Positions 27,948 to 37,171 of a DNA stretch of 48,347 nucleotides are shown here, piece by piece. Where the stretch lies: contig JANQGU010000300.1 in the NCBI GenBank assembly GCA_028282935.1, positions 1 through 48,347 on the forward strand. Direction: 5' to 3'. Position numbers and translations under genes: made by a program. Numbering within the stretch: the stretch's first letter is position 1; each line of letters starts with the position of its first letter. Below the pieces are notes generated by a model. The model made no database searches, was not told where the DNA came from, and saw only the letters and a list, made by a program, of their open reading frames with translations. The stretch is from Kiloniellales bacterium. GTDB taxonomy: Bacteria > Pseudomonadota > Alphaproteobacteria > Kiloniellales > JAKSBE01.

Positions 27948-28859
27948 ATGACTGCTTCCGTGTCGAGCGGGCCCGCGGTGCCGCTCAAGACCCTGCGTCG
28001 CATCTCCGAGCTGCGCGACGAGGTCGCCGGCTGGCGGCGGGACGGCGACAGCGTCGCCATCGTGCCGACCATGGGCGCCCTGCACGAGGGGCACCTGGAA
28101 CTGGTGCGCCGGGCCCGGGACTGCTGCGCCAGGGTCATCACCACGATCTTCGTCAATCCGATCCAGTTCAACCGGCAGGACGACCTCTCGAGCTATCCCC
28201 GCGACGAGGCCAGCGATGCCGCGAAGCTCTCCGCCCTTGGCGTCGACCTGCTCTTCGCGCCGCCGGTGGAGGAGGTCTACCCCAAGGGGTACCAGACCCG
28301 GGTCTCGGTGCCCGACCTTTCGGACTGTCTCTGCGGTGCCGCCCGGCCCGGCCACATGGAAGGGGTCGCCACCGTGGTCGCGAAGCTGCTGCTGCAGTCC
28401 CTGCCGGACCGCGCCTACTTCGGCGAAAAGGACTACCAGCAGCTCCTGGTGGTCCGGCGCATGGTCCGCGACCTCGACGTTCCGGTGCGGATCGAAGCCG
28501 TGCCGACGGTGCGCGAGCCGGACGGCCTGGCGCTGTCGTCGCGCAACCTCCTGCTGACGCCCGATCAGCGGGCCCGGGCGCCGGCGCTCTTTCGGGTGCT
28601 GCGGGCCCTGGCGGCGCGCCTGGAAGGCGGAGAGGTCCCGGCGGCGGCAATCCTCGGGGAGGGCCGCGCGGAGCTCGCCGCGGCCGGCTTCGAGCCGATC
28701 GACTATCTGGAGCTGCGCAGCGGTGACAGCCTGCGGCCGCTGGAGCGTGCCGAGCCGCCGGCTCGGCTCTTCGCTGCCGCCTGGCTCGGCCCTGTCCGCC
28801 TGATCGACAACCTCGAGATCGGGCCTGCGCGAGGCCTTTCCCCACAGCGCCACGGCTGA
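27948..28859 (+). CDS. panC: Pantothenate synthetase
   Basis: Joins pantoate and beta-alanine with ATP in coenzyme A synthesis. 303 aa with [10 protein letters not shown] at 40-49 (HIGH motif), IFVNPIQFN near 67, [14 protein letters not shown], and [12 protein letters not shown] (KMSKS-like). The first 14 residues are an extension before the usual start of similarity. GGAG lies 7 nt before the ATG. No panB is present in the window. Confidence 0.95.
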   Translation: MTASVSSGPAVPLKTLRRISELRDEVAGWRRDGDSVAIVPTMGALHEGHLELVRRARDCCARVITTIFVNPIQFNRQDDLSSYPRDEASDAAKLSALGVDLLFAPPVEEVYPKGYQTRVSVPDLSDCLCGAARPGHMEGVATVVAKLLLQSLPDRAYFGEKDYQQLLVVRRMVRDLDVPVRIEAVPTVREPDGLALSSRNLLLTPDQRARAPALFRVLRALAARLEGGEVPAAAILGEGRAELAAAGFEPIDYLELRSGDSLRPLERAEPPARLFAAAWLGPVRLIDNLEIGPARGLSPQRHG

Positions 28860-28920
28860 CCCGCGACCCGGCCCGCGCCTGCGGCTCCGGCTTGTGCCAC
28901 CGGTCTCGGCTGCGCGGCCG

Positions 28921-29127
28921 GATGACTCTTTTCTCTCACTCAAGCGTTACATAACAAGGCGAGCCGTTACCAAAACTTGTCCGAACCTTCAAAAATAAAA
29001 CTTTCGAAACAGAAAATTGTTCTAACGTTGTGTTTCTTAGACACCAGTATAGATAAATAATCGCGCCAATTCTGAATGCTTCCACACACAACCTAGGCAA
29101 GGTCGCCTTGAAAAATGGAGTTCAGAG
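28921..29127 (+). promoter_or_regulatory. Long AT-rich leader before the alpha-oxoamine synthase gene
   Basis: About 200 bp that stand out as AT-rich against GC-rich flanks (for example aaaaataaaactttcgaaa and agtatagataaataatcg). It probably contains the promoter and regulator sites for the downstream cluster. No copy of the 19-bp GntR-type operator was found in it, and no matched inverted repeat stood out by eye. Confidence 0.5.
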
Positions 29128-30417
29128 TTGGAATCGAACCCGCAGACTTCAACCAAGCGCTACCGAAACACCGCCTTCGTCATCGACCAGACCGCTTCTC
29201 ATTTCGACATGGCCTACCGTCTCAACGTCATGGGGGTCGGCTGCAAGTCCCTGGCGCGACGTGATGTCCAGTTGCGTGCGCCGAGCGGCGACGACATCCG
29301 CATCGGCGGCGACAGGGTCGTCGACTTCGTCCGCTGCTCCTATCTGGGCCTGGACAACCATCCGAAGGTCGTCGAGGGCGCGCTCTCGGCGATCGAGGAC
29401 TACCGCACGGTCCACTGGTCCTGCGCGCGGACCCGGCTGAACTTCGGCCTGCTGCAGGATCTCGAGGACCAGCTCTCCGCGCTCTTCGCCTGCCGGGTCA
29501 TCGCCTTCTCCTCGGTGATGCTCGCGAACCTCGGCGCGCTGCCCCTGATCGCCTCGGGGCACCTGACCGACGGCGTCAAGCCGGTCGTGGTCTTCGACCG
29601 CCTCTGCCATGCCTCGCTGGCCTACCACAAGCCCGTCGTCGCCAGCGAGACCGAGGTCGCGACCATAAACCACAACGACATCGCGGCGTTGGAGGAGATC
29701 TGCAAGGCCAACCCCTGCGTCGCCTACATCGCCGACGGCGTCTACTCGATGGGCGGCAGCGCGCCGATTCCGGAACTCTTGCGCCTGCAGGAGAAGTACA
29801 ACCTCTTCCTCTACATCGACGATGCCCACGGCATCTCGATCTTCGGCGAGCACGGCGAGGGCTTCGCCAGAAGCCAGCTGCCCGCGGAGCTCGGCCCGCG
29901 CAGCATCGTCGCGGCGTCCCTGGGCAAGGGCTTCGGGGCCTCCGGAGGGATCCTGCTTCTCGGCACGCAGAAGCAGGAGGACCTCTTCCGGCGCTACGCG
30001 CAGCCCTATGCCTTCTCGGCCGCGCCCAACCTCGCAGCGGTCGGCGCCGCCCTGGCCTCGGCCGAGATTCACGCCTCGCCCGAGCTCGGCAAGCTGCAGA
30101 AGACTCTGGGCGAGCGGATCCGCACCTTCGACGAGCGGATCTGCACGCCGCAGCGCGGCTGTCCGCTGCCGATCCGAACCGTGCCCATCGGCAGGGAGGA
30201 GGACGCGATCCTCGCGGCCAAGGCCTTGATGGAGCGGGGCGTCTACACCTCGGCGATCTTCTTTCCCACCGTGGCGAGGGGCGCGGCGGGGCTGCGGATC
30301 TGTCCCACGGCCACGCACACGCCGGAAGACGTGCGGACGGTCTGCGCCCTCGTCGAAGAGATCCGGCAATGGCAGGACTTCGACCCGCCCGCCCTGCAGG
30401 CAAAGCTCGCCTCCTAG
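29128..30417 (+). CDS. Alpha-oxoamine synthase family PLP enzyme (8-amino-7-oxononanoate synthase/CqsA-like)
   Basis: A 429-aa fold-type I PLP enzyme of the family that joins an amino acid to an acyl-CoA with loss of CO2. Key residues: SYLGLDNHPKV at 71-81, FGLLQDLEDQLS at 106-117, stacking H161 in DRLCHASLAY, DDAHG at 231-235, Schiff-base K267 in AASLGKGFGASGG. The start is a TTG at 29128 with GGAG 7 nt before it; the ATG at 29115 is out of frame. Relatives include CqsA/LqsA-type signal synthases, serine palmitoyltransferase and BioF; no bioA/B/D genes are nearby, so biotin synthesis is unlikely. The acyl and amino substrates are unknown. Confidence 0.85.
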   Translation: MESNPQTSTKRYRNTAFVIDQTASHFDMAYRLNVMGVGCKSLARRDVQLRAPSGDDIRIGGDRVVDFVRCSYLGLDNHPKVVEGALSAIEDYRTVHWSCARTRLNFGLLQDLEDQLSALFACRVIAFSSVMLANLGALPLIASGHLTDGVKPVVVFDRLCHASLAYHKPVVASETEVATINHNDIAALEEICKANPCVAYIADGVYSMGGSAPIPELLRLQEKYNLFLYIDDAHGISIFGEHGEGFARSQLPAELGPRSIVAASLGKGFGASGGILLLGTQKQEDLFRRYAQPYAFSAAPNLAAVGAALASAEIHASPELGKLQKTLGERIRTFDERICTPQRGCPLPIRTVPIGREEDAILAAKALMERGVYTSAIFFPTVARGAAGLRICPTATHTPEDVRTVCALVEEIRQWQDFDPPALQAKLAS

Positions 30418-30714
30418 GGCGTGGACGAAGATGCTCGCCGAACAAGGGTCGGGCTCTCGGCCCTTCCTTGGAATGGCTGCGACGAGCCCGCTTCGGCACC
30501 AGGTCCGGTCCAGGATCCGCCGGTCTCACGAAGAGGCCGGCGGGCCCGCTTGGCCGTCGGCGAGGATGCAGCGGCCTTGAGTGATTCGGCACCGCATGAC
30601 GATGGCCGGCCCCCGTCCGCGGACCGGGGCGGCCCTCCGCCGCCCGGCAGGGCTTGGCGCCCGGGGTCAGGGATGCCGATCCCGAGGCCGGACAGGGAAC
30701 CACCGACTGAATCG

Positions 30715-31980
30715 ATGTCCTTCATGCAGAAAACCCTGACAAGGCAGCGGAGCTATCCAAACCGGAACGCCCTGAGGCCGCTGAACACGCCGATATTCTG
30801 CAGGCTCTGGGGGGCGACGATCGTTCTCAACACGGGCCTCCTGATGACGCAGGCCGGGGCGGCCTGGTTGATGACGACGCTGACCGAATCGCCCCTTTTG
30901 GTCGCGCTCGTGCAAAGCGCCGCCTACCTGCCCGCCGCGGTGCTGGCCCTCTTGGGCGGCATTCTCGCGGATACGCATGATCGCAGGCGCTACATCATCA
31001 CCATGCACGCCTCGATATTCATGGTGATCGCCTTTCTGGCGCTTTCCACGCACTACCACGCCGTCACCCCGCCGGTTCTGCTGTTCCTGGTCTTTGCCTT
31101 GGGCTGTGCGGTGGCCATGGCCACGCCGGGCTGGAAGGCCACCATTCCCGAGCTGGTGCCTCCCAGGGACATGCCGGCCGCCGTGGCATTGAACGTCGTC
31201 GGCTTCAACGTCTCTCGGGCGATCGGTCCGGCACTGGCGGGCGCAATTCTTGCCGCCTACAGCCCCGCGGCCGTCTTCGCCGTCGCCGCCGTCGCCGCCT
31301 TGCTGGTCATAGCGGCCTTTCATAGCTGGCGACGCAGCCCGGGGAACAGGACGGCGCCGAAGGGCTGGTTCCTGGAAGCGACGCTTGCCGGGTTCCGCTA
31401 CCTTCGGGAGTCGTCTCCGATGCAGGTCCTCCTCATCCGCTCCGCGGTCTTCTATTTCTCCGCAAGCGCCACCTGGGCGCTGCTCCCCCTGGTGGCCCGT
31501 TCGCAACTCGGTCTGGGGCCCGGGGAGTTCGGCCTTCTCTTCGGCCTGCTCGGCTTGGGCGCGGTGCTGGGCGCCCTGGTCCTGCCGCTGGTGCGCGCGC
31601 ATGCCGGGCCGGATCCGGTGATCGCCGGCGCCACGGTGGGGTTCGCCGCGACGACCCTGCTGCTGGCCTTCTCCGACTCCTTCCTCGCCTCCTGCATCGC
31701 CACGGTCCTGGCGGGGGCGTTCTGGATCGCTGCGCTCTCGACGCTCAACATCGTCGCTCAGACCATCGCCCCGGCCTGGGCTCGGGCGCGGGCGCTGGCG
31801 CTGCCCTTGATGGTCTTCAGCATCAGCATGGCGGCCGGCAGCGCCTTCTGGGGCGAGGTCGCCTCCAGAACCGGGATCCTGATGACGCTGCTCGCAGCCT
31901 CGGTCGGTCTCTTGCTCGGCGTGCTGACCATACGAAGGCTGCCGCTGCCATGCCGGGTGGCCGATGAACCGCAGCGCTAG
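30715..31980 (+). CDS. MFS transporter, EntS/MFS_3-like exporter
   Basis: 421 aa with about 12 membrane segments, from [20 protein letters not shown] to [19 protein letters not shown]. The loop between segments 2 and 3 has [14 protein letters not shown], the usual MFS signature. MFS_3-type relatives are mostly exporters. The start is ATG at 30715 (or 30724); the frame is open for 98 more codons, which look non-coding. It lies 297 bp after the alpha-oxoamine synthase gene on the same strand; that gap shows nothing recognisable. Export of the cluster's product is inferred. Confidence 0.85.
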   Translation: MSFMQKTLTRQRSYPNRNALRPLNTPIFCRLWGATIVLNTGLLMTQAGAAWLMTTLTESPLLVALVQSAAYLPAAVLALLGGILADTHDRRRYIITMHASIFMVIAFLALSTHYHAVTPPVLLFLVFALGCAVAMATPGWKATIPELVPPRDMPAAVALNVVGFNVSRAIGPALAGAILAAYSPAAVFAVAAVAALLVIAAFHSWRRSPGNRTAPKGWFLEATLAGFRYLRESSPMQVLLIRSAVFYFSASATWALLPLVARSQLGLGPGEFGLLFGLLGLGAVLGALVLPLVRAHAGPDPVIAGATVGFAATTLLLAFSDSFLASCIATVLAGAFWIAALSTLNIVAQTIAPAWARARALALPLMVFSISMAAGSAFWGEVASRTGILMTLLAASVGLLLGVLTIRRLPLPCRVADEPQR

Positions 31981-32104
31981 CCTCTCGGGATCGCGGACCG
32001 TGCGGAAGGACGGTCCCGGGCCAGGCTTTCGCCAGGACGGCGTGGCGATGAAGACAGTCGGGCGGGCCGTCTTGCCGGCCGCCGGGACCTCAAAGGAGGG
32101 TGCG

Positions 32105-32767
32105 ATGGAAAGCCTCATGCAAGTCTCTTCCATTTCGGAAGGCGCCGATTTGCATCAAGACGTAGCAATCGAGCATCCCGTCCAGATCGGCAATCTCGTG
32201 GAAGTGCATGCCAACGTGAAGATCGGCATGTTCAGCAGGATGAACACCGGCACGGGGATTCATCGTAACGTCAGCATTGGGCGCTATTGCTCCTTCGGGC
32301 GCTATACCGATATAGGTGTTGGCAGCCATCCGATGAGCTTTCTCAGCACCCATGCCTTTACCTTCTCGAAGAGCGATTTCCTGGGGCATTCGTTGTATCG
32401 GGACGTCAAGCGGCTCGAGTGGCCCGTGCTCCCGGAGACCAAGCTTGGCAACGATGTCTGGGTCGGCGCCAAGGCCGTGGTTCGCGCGGGTGTCACGATC
32501 GGGGACGGCGCCGTCGTGGCGGCGGGCGCGGTGGTCATCTCCGACGTGCCGCCCTATGCGATCGTCGGCGGGGTTCCGGCGCGCGTCATCCGCTATCGCT
32601 TCCCCGAGGATATCGTGGATCAGCTCTTGCGATTACGGTGGTGGGACTTGCCGTTCGACCGGGTGAGCCCTTTGCCCTTCGACGATATCGATGCCTGCAT
32701 CGAACGCTTGAAGGAGATGCGCGAGAACGCCGGCCCGGCCTGCGTCCTAGAGGAAGAGGCCGTGTAG
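32105..32767 (+). CDS. CatB/Xat-like hexapeptide-repeat acetyltransferase
   Basis: 220 aa with a left-handed beta-helix of hexapeptide repeats: [20 protein letters not shown], then [16 protein letters not shown] and [20 protein letters not shown], the last being the acetyl-CoA-binding turn, followed by [21 protein letters not shown] histidine in THAF, before the loop, is the likely catalytic base as in CatB-type xenobiotic acetyltransferases. AAAGGAGG precedes the ATG at 32105 by about 6 nt and settles the start. Acceptor unknown; O-acetylation of the cluster product is a possibility. Confidence 0.85.
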   Translation: MESLMQVSSISEGADLHQDVAIEHPVQIGNLVEVHANVKIGMFSRMNTGTGIHRNVSIGRYCSFGRYTDIGVGSHPMSFLSTHAFTFSKSDFLGHSLYRDVKRLEWPVLPETKLGNDVWVGAKAVVRAGVTIGDGAVVAAGAVVISDVPPYAIVGGVPARVIRYRFPEDIVDQLLRLRWWDLPFDRVSPLPFDDIDACIERLKEMRENAGPACVLEEEAV

Positions 32768-32913
32768 CGCCTTGTCGGCTGTCCTTCCAATGGTGAGGCG
32801 ATCCGTCAGGTCGGAGCGAGCGGAGACGCGGATCCGGTGCCGATGAGCGGGTGTTTCCTCGGGTTGCTTCGGCGCTTCTCGGTCGGACTGGAGTCCCGGC
32901 ACAGGGGCGGTGC

Positions 32914-33636
32914 ATGGTGAGCCCAGTGACCGTCGTGACGGGCGCCAGCCGTGGGATCGGCCGCGCGATCGCCTGTCGCCTGGCCGGGGAGGGGCACCGG
33001 GTCATCAATCTCTCGCGCTACCTTCCCGAGGGCGACCTTCCCGCCGAGAGCCTTTGCGTTGATCTGGGCGACCAGGCCGCGACCACAAGGATGCTGAGCG
33101 AACTGGTCGAGCGGCACGAGGTCGACAATCTGGTCAACAACGCTGCCGCAATCAACGTCAGCGACATAGCGGCGCTGTCCTACGGAGACTTCCAGCAGCT
33201 CGTGGACGTGAACCTGCGGGCCGTCCTGCAATGCATCCAGGCCGTGACGCCGGGAATGAAGAAGAAGGGACGGGGGCGGATCGTGACGCTCGGGAGTCGT
33301 GCCGCGCTCGGCAAGGCGCAGCGCACGACCTACGGCATGACCAAGGCGGGCGTGGTCGGCCTCTCGCGCAGCTTGGCCCTGGAGCTGGCGCCCTATGGCA
33401 TCACCGTCAACGTGGTCAGTCCGGGGCCGATCGAAACCAAGATGTTCCGTGAAAACAGCAAGCCGGATGACCCGGAGGTCATCGCACTCACCGGTTCGAT
33501 CCCGCTCGGCCGCATGGGCCAGCCGGAGGACGTCGCGGCGGCGGTATCCTTCTTTCTGGGCGACGGCGCTGCCTTTGTCACCGGTCAGAACCTCTACGTC
33601 TGCGGCGGCCTGAGCATAGGCTCCGCGGCGATTTAG
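32914..33636 (+). CDS. Short-chain dehydrogenase/reductase (SDR)
   Basis: 240 aa, classical SDR: TGASRGIG at 9-16 for NADP(H), NNAA at 75-78, N100, catalytic S128, Y140 and K144, and the SPGPIETKMF loop. The start ATG at 32914 has AGGGG 9 nt upstream. It closes the forward-strand run of the alpha-oxoamine synthase cluster and would reduce a ketone to an alcohol. The dinucleotide preference is judged from TGASRGIG and R17, so only approximate. Confidence 0.88.
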   Translation: MVSPVTVVTGASRGIGRAIACRLAGEGHRVINLSRYLPEGDLPAESLCVDLGDQAATTRMLSELVERHEVDNLVNNAAAINVSDIAALSYGDFQQLVDVNLRAVLQCIQAVTPGMKKKGRGRIVTLGSRAALGKAQRTTYGMTKAGVVGLSRSLALELAPYGITVNVVSPGPIETKMFRENSKPDDPEVIALTGSIPLGRMGQPEDVAAAVSFFLGDGAAFVTGQNLYVCGGLSIGSAAI

Positions 33637-33656
33637 GGCATTGCGTCCGGCCGCCC

Positions 33657-33703
33657 AGATCAAACCCCCGTTCGATTGGCCTCGATTGAACGGGGTTTGA
33701 TCT
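33657..33703. terminator. Long inverted repeat after the SDR gene
   Basis: Left arm 33657-33676 and right arm 33685-33703 pair over about 19 positions with one bulged C and one mismatch, around an 8-nt loop. There is no T run, so it may be a rho-type or bidirectional stop, or a protected 3' end for the cluster messenger. Confidence 0.6.
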
Positions 33704-33932
33704 GCTTCATGTAGAGAGAGCGGCAGGGCCTCCGCTCGCCGCCCGCTACTCTTCAACGTAGAACTGGTAGTACTCTTCGCCGCAGAAGAAGCCTGCGCAG
33801 CTTCGTGCTGTCCGCCCGTTCCAGAAGAGCCTTCCTCCGGTTCGGGACTCGATACCTCTAAGGATGGGCCGTCTCGCGGTCTATTCGGCACGCCGAGGAC
33901 TTGATCAGGATACTTGCAAGATAGCGGTATTT

Positions 33933-33951
33933 GAAATATGTTATATCAAAT
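33933..33951 (+). promoter_or_regulatory. Operator copy A, upstream of the transporter genes
   Basis: GAAATATGTTATATCAAAT, matching 16 of 19 positions of operator copy C. It is flanked by ATT on the left so that ATTTGA and TCAAAT form the outer arms of a 23-bp palindrome (33929-33951). It lies 18 nt before the tctC start, over the expected promoter or leader, as a repressor site would. Confidence 0.65.
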
Positions 33952-33969
33952 AGCAAATGAGGGGAGGCT

Positions 33970-34923
33970 ATGACCAGATCTGTATATTCCGCCCTTTTGG
34001 GCCTTTTTGCACTTGCGCTTGCAGTATCCCCCGCGGCTGCAGGAGAGTTTCCATCGAAAGAGGTTTCTCTCATCGTCAACTACGGGGCCGGGGGGACCAC
34101 CGACACCGCAACGCGAATTCTTGCCAACAAGGCGGAAGAGTTTCTCGGCAAGCCCATCGCTGTGCTCAACAAGGCCGGTGGTGCCGGGACGGCCGGACCT
34201 TCGCAGCTGGCCAGGTCCGATCCCGACGGCTACACCGTCGGCGTGACCAGCCTTTCCCCGCTTACCGTGACGCCTCACACGCTCGACGTGCCCTTCGTCA
34301 CCGCCGACTTCCAGTTCCTTCTCGGCTACTTCCGATATGTCTACGGCGTCGGGGTCGCCAAGGAATCGCCGTTCAAGGACTTCCAGGCGGTCGTCGACAG
34401 CGCCAAGAACGGCGACAGGATAACCTGGGCCGTTGCCTCGACGGACGAGAGGATTCTTGTCGCGACGCTGAACAAGCTGACCGACGCGGGCTTCGTCCCG
34501 GTGCCCTTCAACTCGGGCAGCGAGAGGGAAGTGGCCATATTGGGCGGCAAGGTCGCCCTGTCCTTCGTCGGTCCGGCGTCGGCGAACGTTCGCTCGGGCG
34601 ACATCCGCCTCATAGCCGCGGCCGGTCCCGAGCGCTGGTCGACGTCGCCGGAGGTGCCGACGCTGATCGAGCAGGGCTTCGATGCCTCGATCGAAAGCTG
34701 GGCCGGGCTTGCCGCGCCGGCTGGAACGCCGAAAGAGGCCCACGGCGTTCTCGAGGCGGCCTTCCTCAAGGCCGCAAAGCACCCCGAGGTGGTAGAGAAG
34801 ATTCGCGGGCTCGGCCTGGATGCGGCGGCCATGACCGGCGCCGAATACAAGGCTTTCGTGGACCAGAGGTTCGAGGACAACAAACGCTGGATCGAAGAGC
34901 TCGAACTGAACAAGAAGCAGTAG
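33970..34923 (+). CDS. tctC: Tripartite tricarboxylate transporter substrate-binding protein (Bug family)
   Basis: 317 aa, secreted (signal peptide to AAA-GEF at 24-25). Typical Bug text: SLIVNYGAGGTTDTATRILA, the GAGTAGPSQLARSDPDGYTVG block, IRLIAAAGPERWSTSPEVPT. Captures a small carboxylic or related compound in the periplasm for TctAB. GGGGAGG precedes the ATG. The ligand cannot be told from sequence, as this family is very promiscuous. The tctC gene is first in the operon. Confidence 0.92.
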   Translation: MTRSVYSALLGLFALALAVSPAAAGEFPSKEVSLIVNYGAGGTTDTATRILANKAEEFLGKPIAVLNKAGGAGTAGPSQLARSDPDGYTVGVTSLSPLTVTPHTLDVPFVTADFQFLLGYFRYVYGVGVAKESPFKDFQAVVDSAKNGDRITWAVASTDERILVATLNKLTDAGFVPVPFNSGSEREVAILGGKVALSFVGPASANVRSGDIRLIAAAGPERWSTSPEVPTLIEQGFDASIESWAGLAAPAGTPKEAHGVLEAAFLKAAKHPEVVEKIRGLGLDAAAMTGAEYKAFVDQRFEDNKRWIEELELNKKQ

Positions 34924-35057
34924 GGGCCGCAGGGTCCCCATTGGCCTAGCAGACCGGCGCTTCCGGGTCGCGGACCTTCCCAGGTACGATCCGGGGCGCC
35001 GGCGAGTGCCGGGCCGCTGCATCGTGAAACCAATCCGGGCGAGAAGGGCCCTCCTCG

Positions 35058-36542
35058 ATGGAAGCCATCGTTCTGGCCTTTCAGGCTCTGCTCGATGTTC
35101 AGAACGTCTTGTATCTCTGCATCGGCGTCGGCGCCGGGATCGTCCTAGGGGCGATTCCCGGACTCTCGGCCTCGATGGCCATCGCGATCGTCATTCCCTT
35201 CACCTTCGCACTGCCGCCCGTCGCCAGCCTGATCATGATGATGGGTGCCTACAAGGGCGGCATCTACGGCGGATCGATCGCCGCGATCCTGCTGAACGCC
35301 CCGGGCACCTCCGCCGCGGTGGCGACGGTTCAGGACGGCCATGCGCTCGCCAAGCAGGGAAAGGGCCTCAAGGCGCTCAAGGTCTCGCTCTTCGCCTCCG
35401 CCATCGGAGACACCTTCAGCGACATCGTGCTGATTCTCTCCGCCGCCCAGCTTGCAAGGATCGCTCTTGAGTTCGGCCCCGTCGAGTTCACCGTCATCGC
35501 CGTCGCGTCCTTGACCCTGGTGGTGTCGCTCTCCGGCAAGTCGCTGATGAAGGGCCTGATCGGCGCGGCCTTGGGAATCCTGGTCGCCTTCATCGGCCTC
35601 GATCCGATGAGCGGCCTGCCGAGGCTGACCTTCGGCAGTTCCGACTTCTATGGCGGCATTGGCCTGGTGCCGATGCTCATCGGCCTGCTGCCGATGGCGG
35701 AAGTCCTGATCCGGCTGGAGCAGAAGCAGCAGACCAAGGGCGCGTTCCTGCCAAGCCCCAAGGAGCCCTCGGACGCAAGGGTCACGAAGTCGGACTGGAA
35801 GAGGATAACCAAGCCAATCGCCGCCGGCTCGGTTCTCGGCACGATCATCGGCATCATTCCCGGAATGGGGCCGACGATCGGCGCCGTCGTAGGCTACGAC
35901 AATGCAAAGAAGCTATCGAAGGACAAGGAAAGCTTCGGGAAAGGGTCGGTCGAAGGCGTCGCGGGCGCCGAATCGGGAAACAACGCGGTCAGCGGAGCCA
36001 ACCTCATACCTTTGCTGGGGCTCGGTATCCCGGGTGACTCGGAGGCCGTGATTCTGATCGGCGCGTTCCTGATACACGGCCTGACGCCCGGCCCCATGAT
36101 CTTTCGCGAGAATCCCGAGGTCGTCTACGGGTTGTACGGGGGGCTGGTCGCCGCGAACCTGCTGCTGATCATCTTTGCGCTGCTGCTCCTTCCGCAGTTC
36201 GTCAAGCTCTCGCGGATCCGCACGACCCGGATCCTGCCCGTCGTCATGATCTTGGCGACCATGGGTGCCTATAACTATCAGCAGAGCTTCTTCGACGTCA
36301 TCGTCGCCTTCGTTTTCTGCGGCATCGGCTATCTCATGCATAAGATCGACGCGCCGAGGTCGACGATCATGATCGGCTTCATTCTGGCGCCCATTCTCGA
36401 GAACAACTTTCGAAGGGCCATGCTGATCACGGACAACGACTGGAGCGCCTTTTTCTCCAGCTCGATCGGGAACTTTCTTTGGATGCTGGCGATCGCCTCG
36501 GTCATCTACTCCTTGGCGGCCTTCGCCAGAAAGCGGAGGTGA
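35058..36542 (+). CDS. tctA: Tripartite tricarboxylate transporter large membrane subunit
   Basis: 494 aa, about 12 membrane segments. TctA signatures: GAIPGLSASMAIAIVIPFTF at 33-52, GAYKGGIYGGSIAAILLNAPG at 64-84, and the second repeat GIIPGMGPTIGAVVGYDNAK, then NNAVSGANLIPLLGLGIPGD. It is the permease that takes substrate from TctC using the proton or sodium gradient. A 134-bp gap separates it from tctC. Confidence 0.95.
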   Translation: MEAIVLAFQALLDVQNVLYLCIGVGAGIVLGAIPGLSASMAIAIVIPFTFALPPVASLIMMMGAYKGGIYGGSIAAILLNAPGTSAAVATVQDGHALAKQGKGLKALKVSLFASAIGDTFSDIVLILSAAQLARIALEFGPVEFTVIAVASLTLVVSLSGKSLMKGLIGAALGILVAFIGLDPMSGLPRLTFGSSDFYGGIGLVPMLIGLLPMAEVLIRLEQKQQTKGAFLPSPKEPSDARVTKSDWKRITKPIAAGSVLGTIIGIIPGMGPTIGAVVGYDNAKKLSKDKESFGKGSVEGVAGAESGNNAVSGANLIPLLGLGIPGDSEAVILIGAFLIHGLTPGPMIFRENPEVVYGLYGGLVAANLLLIIFALLLLPQFVKLSRIRTTRILPVVMILATMGAYNYQQSFFDVIVAFVFCGIGYLMHKIDAPRSTIMIGFILAPILENNFRRAMLITDNDWSAFFSSSIGNFLWMLAIASVIYSLAAFARKRR

Positions 36543-36547
36543 AGGGA

Positions 36548-37075
36548 ATGGCGGACTCCGTTATCTCGGAACAGCGGTCGCGTTGGTTGAACCTCGACCT
36601 CGTAACCGCGGTAAGCGTTCTGGTCGGGACCCTTGCACTGCTGCTGCTGGTCTTTCCCTCGCAGATACCGGCCCCCGAAGGAGATGAACTCGGGGCGCTT
36701 CTGCCCACGCTTATCTGCCTGTTCATCATGGTCTTGAGCATAACCTGGATCGGGAACAGCGTTCTCACCACTCTCCAGGCACGCCGCACCCTGGAGGAGG
36801 GCGCCTTCATCGAGCAGGAGCGAGGCGTGGACCGTCGCCGACAACGCCTGTTGCTGCTCGCCACCGCCGGCTATGCGGTGATCATTTCCTTCGTGGGCTA
36901 CGTCATCGCGTCGGCGCTGCTGCTGACGGCCTACTTCTGGATATTGGGGGAACGCTCCAAGCAGTTGATCTTCTTTCTGGCGATCGGCTTGCCCTTGGCA
37001 ATCAACGCCCTTCTCGCGCGCGTCCTCTACGTGCGTTTCACGGAAATCGACAACTTCCTGGCCGGGCTGTTCTGA
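36548..37075 (+). CDS. tctB: Tripartite tricarboxylate transporter small membrane subunit
   Basis: 175 aa with four membrane segments (LDLVTAVSVLVGTLALLLLV; LLPTLICLFIMVLSITWIG; LLLLATAGYAVIISFVGYVI; IFFLAIGLPLAINALLARVL). The start is the ATG at 36548, 5 nt after the tctA stop, with GAAGGG overlapping the stop. The gene order C-A-B differs from the common C-B-A. Confidence 0.88.
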   Translation: MADSVISEQRSRWLNLDLVTAVSVLVGTLALLLLVFPSQIPAPEGDELGALLPTLICLFIMVLSITWIGNSVLTTLQARRTLEEGAFIEQERGVDRRRQRLLLLATAGYAVIISFVGYVIASALLLTAYFWILGERSKQLIFFLAIGLPLAINALLARVLYVRFTEIDNFLAGLF

Positions 37076-37171
37076 CCGGCCGAGCCTGCCGGGAGGCGGG
37101 CCGCGCCGTCGGCCTGACGGCAGTCCGGCCGCGTCGGGCCGGCCTTGCGGAGCGGCCCTTCCGGCGCGCCT

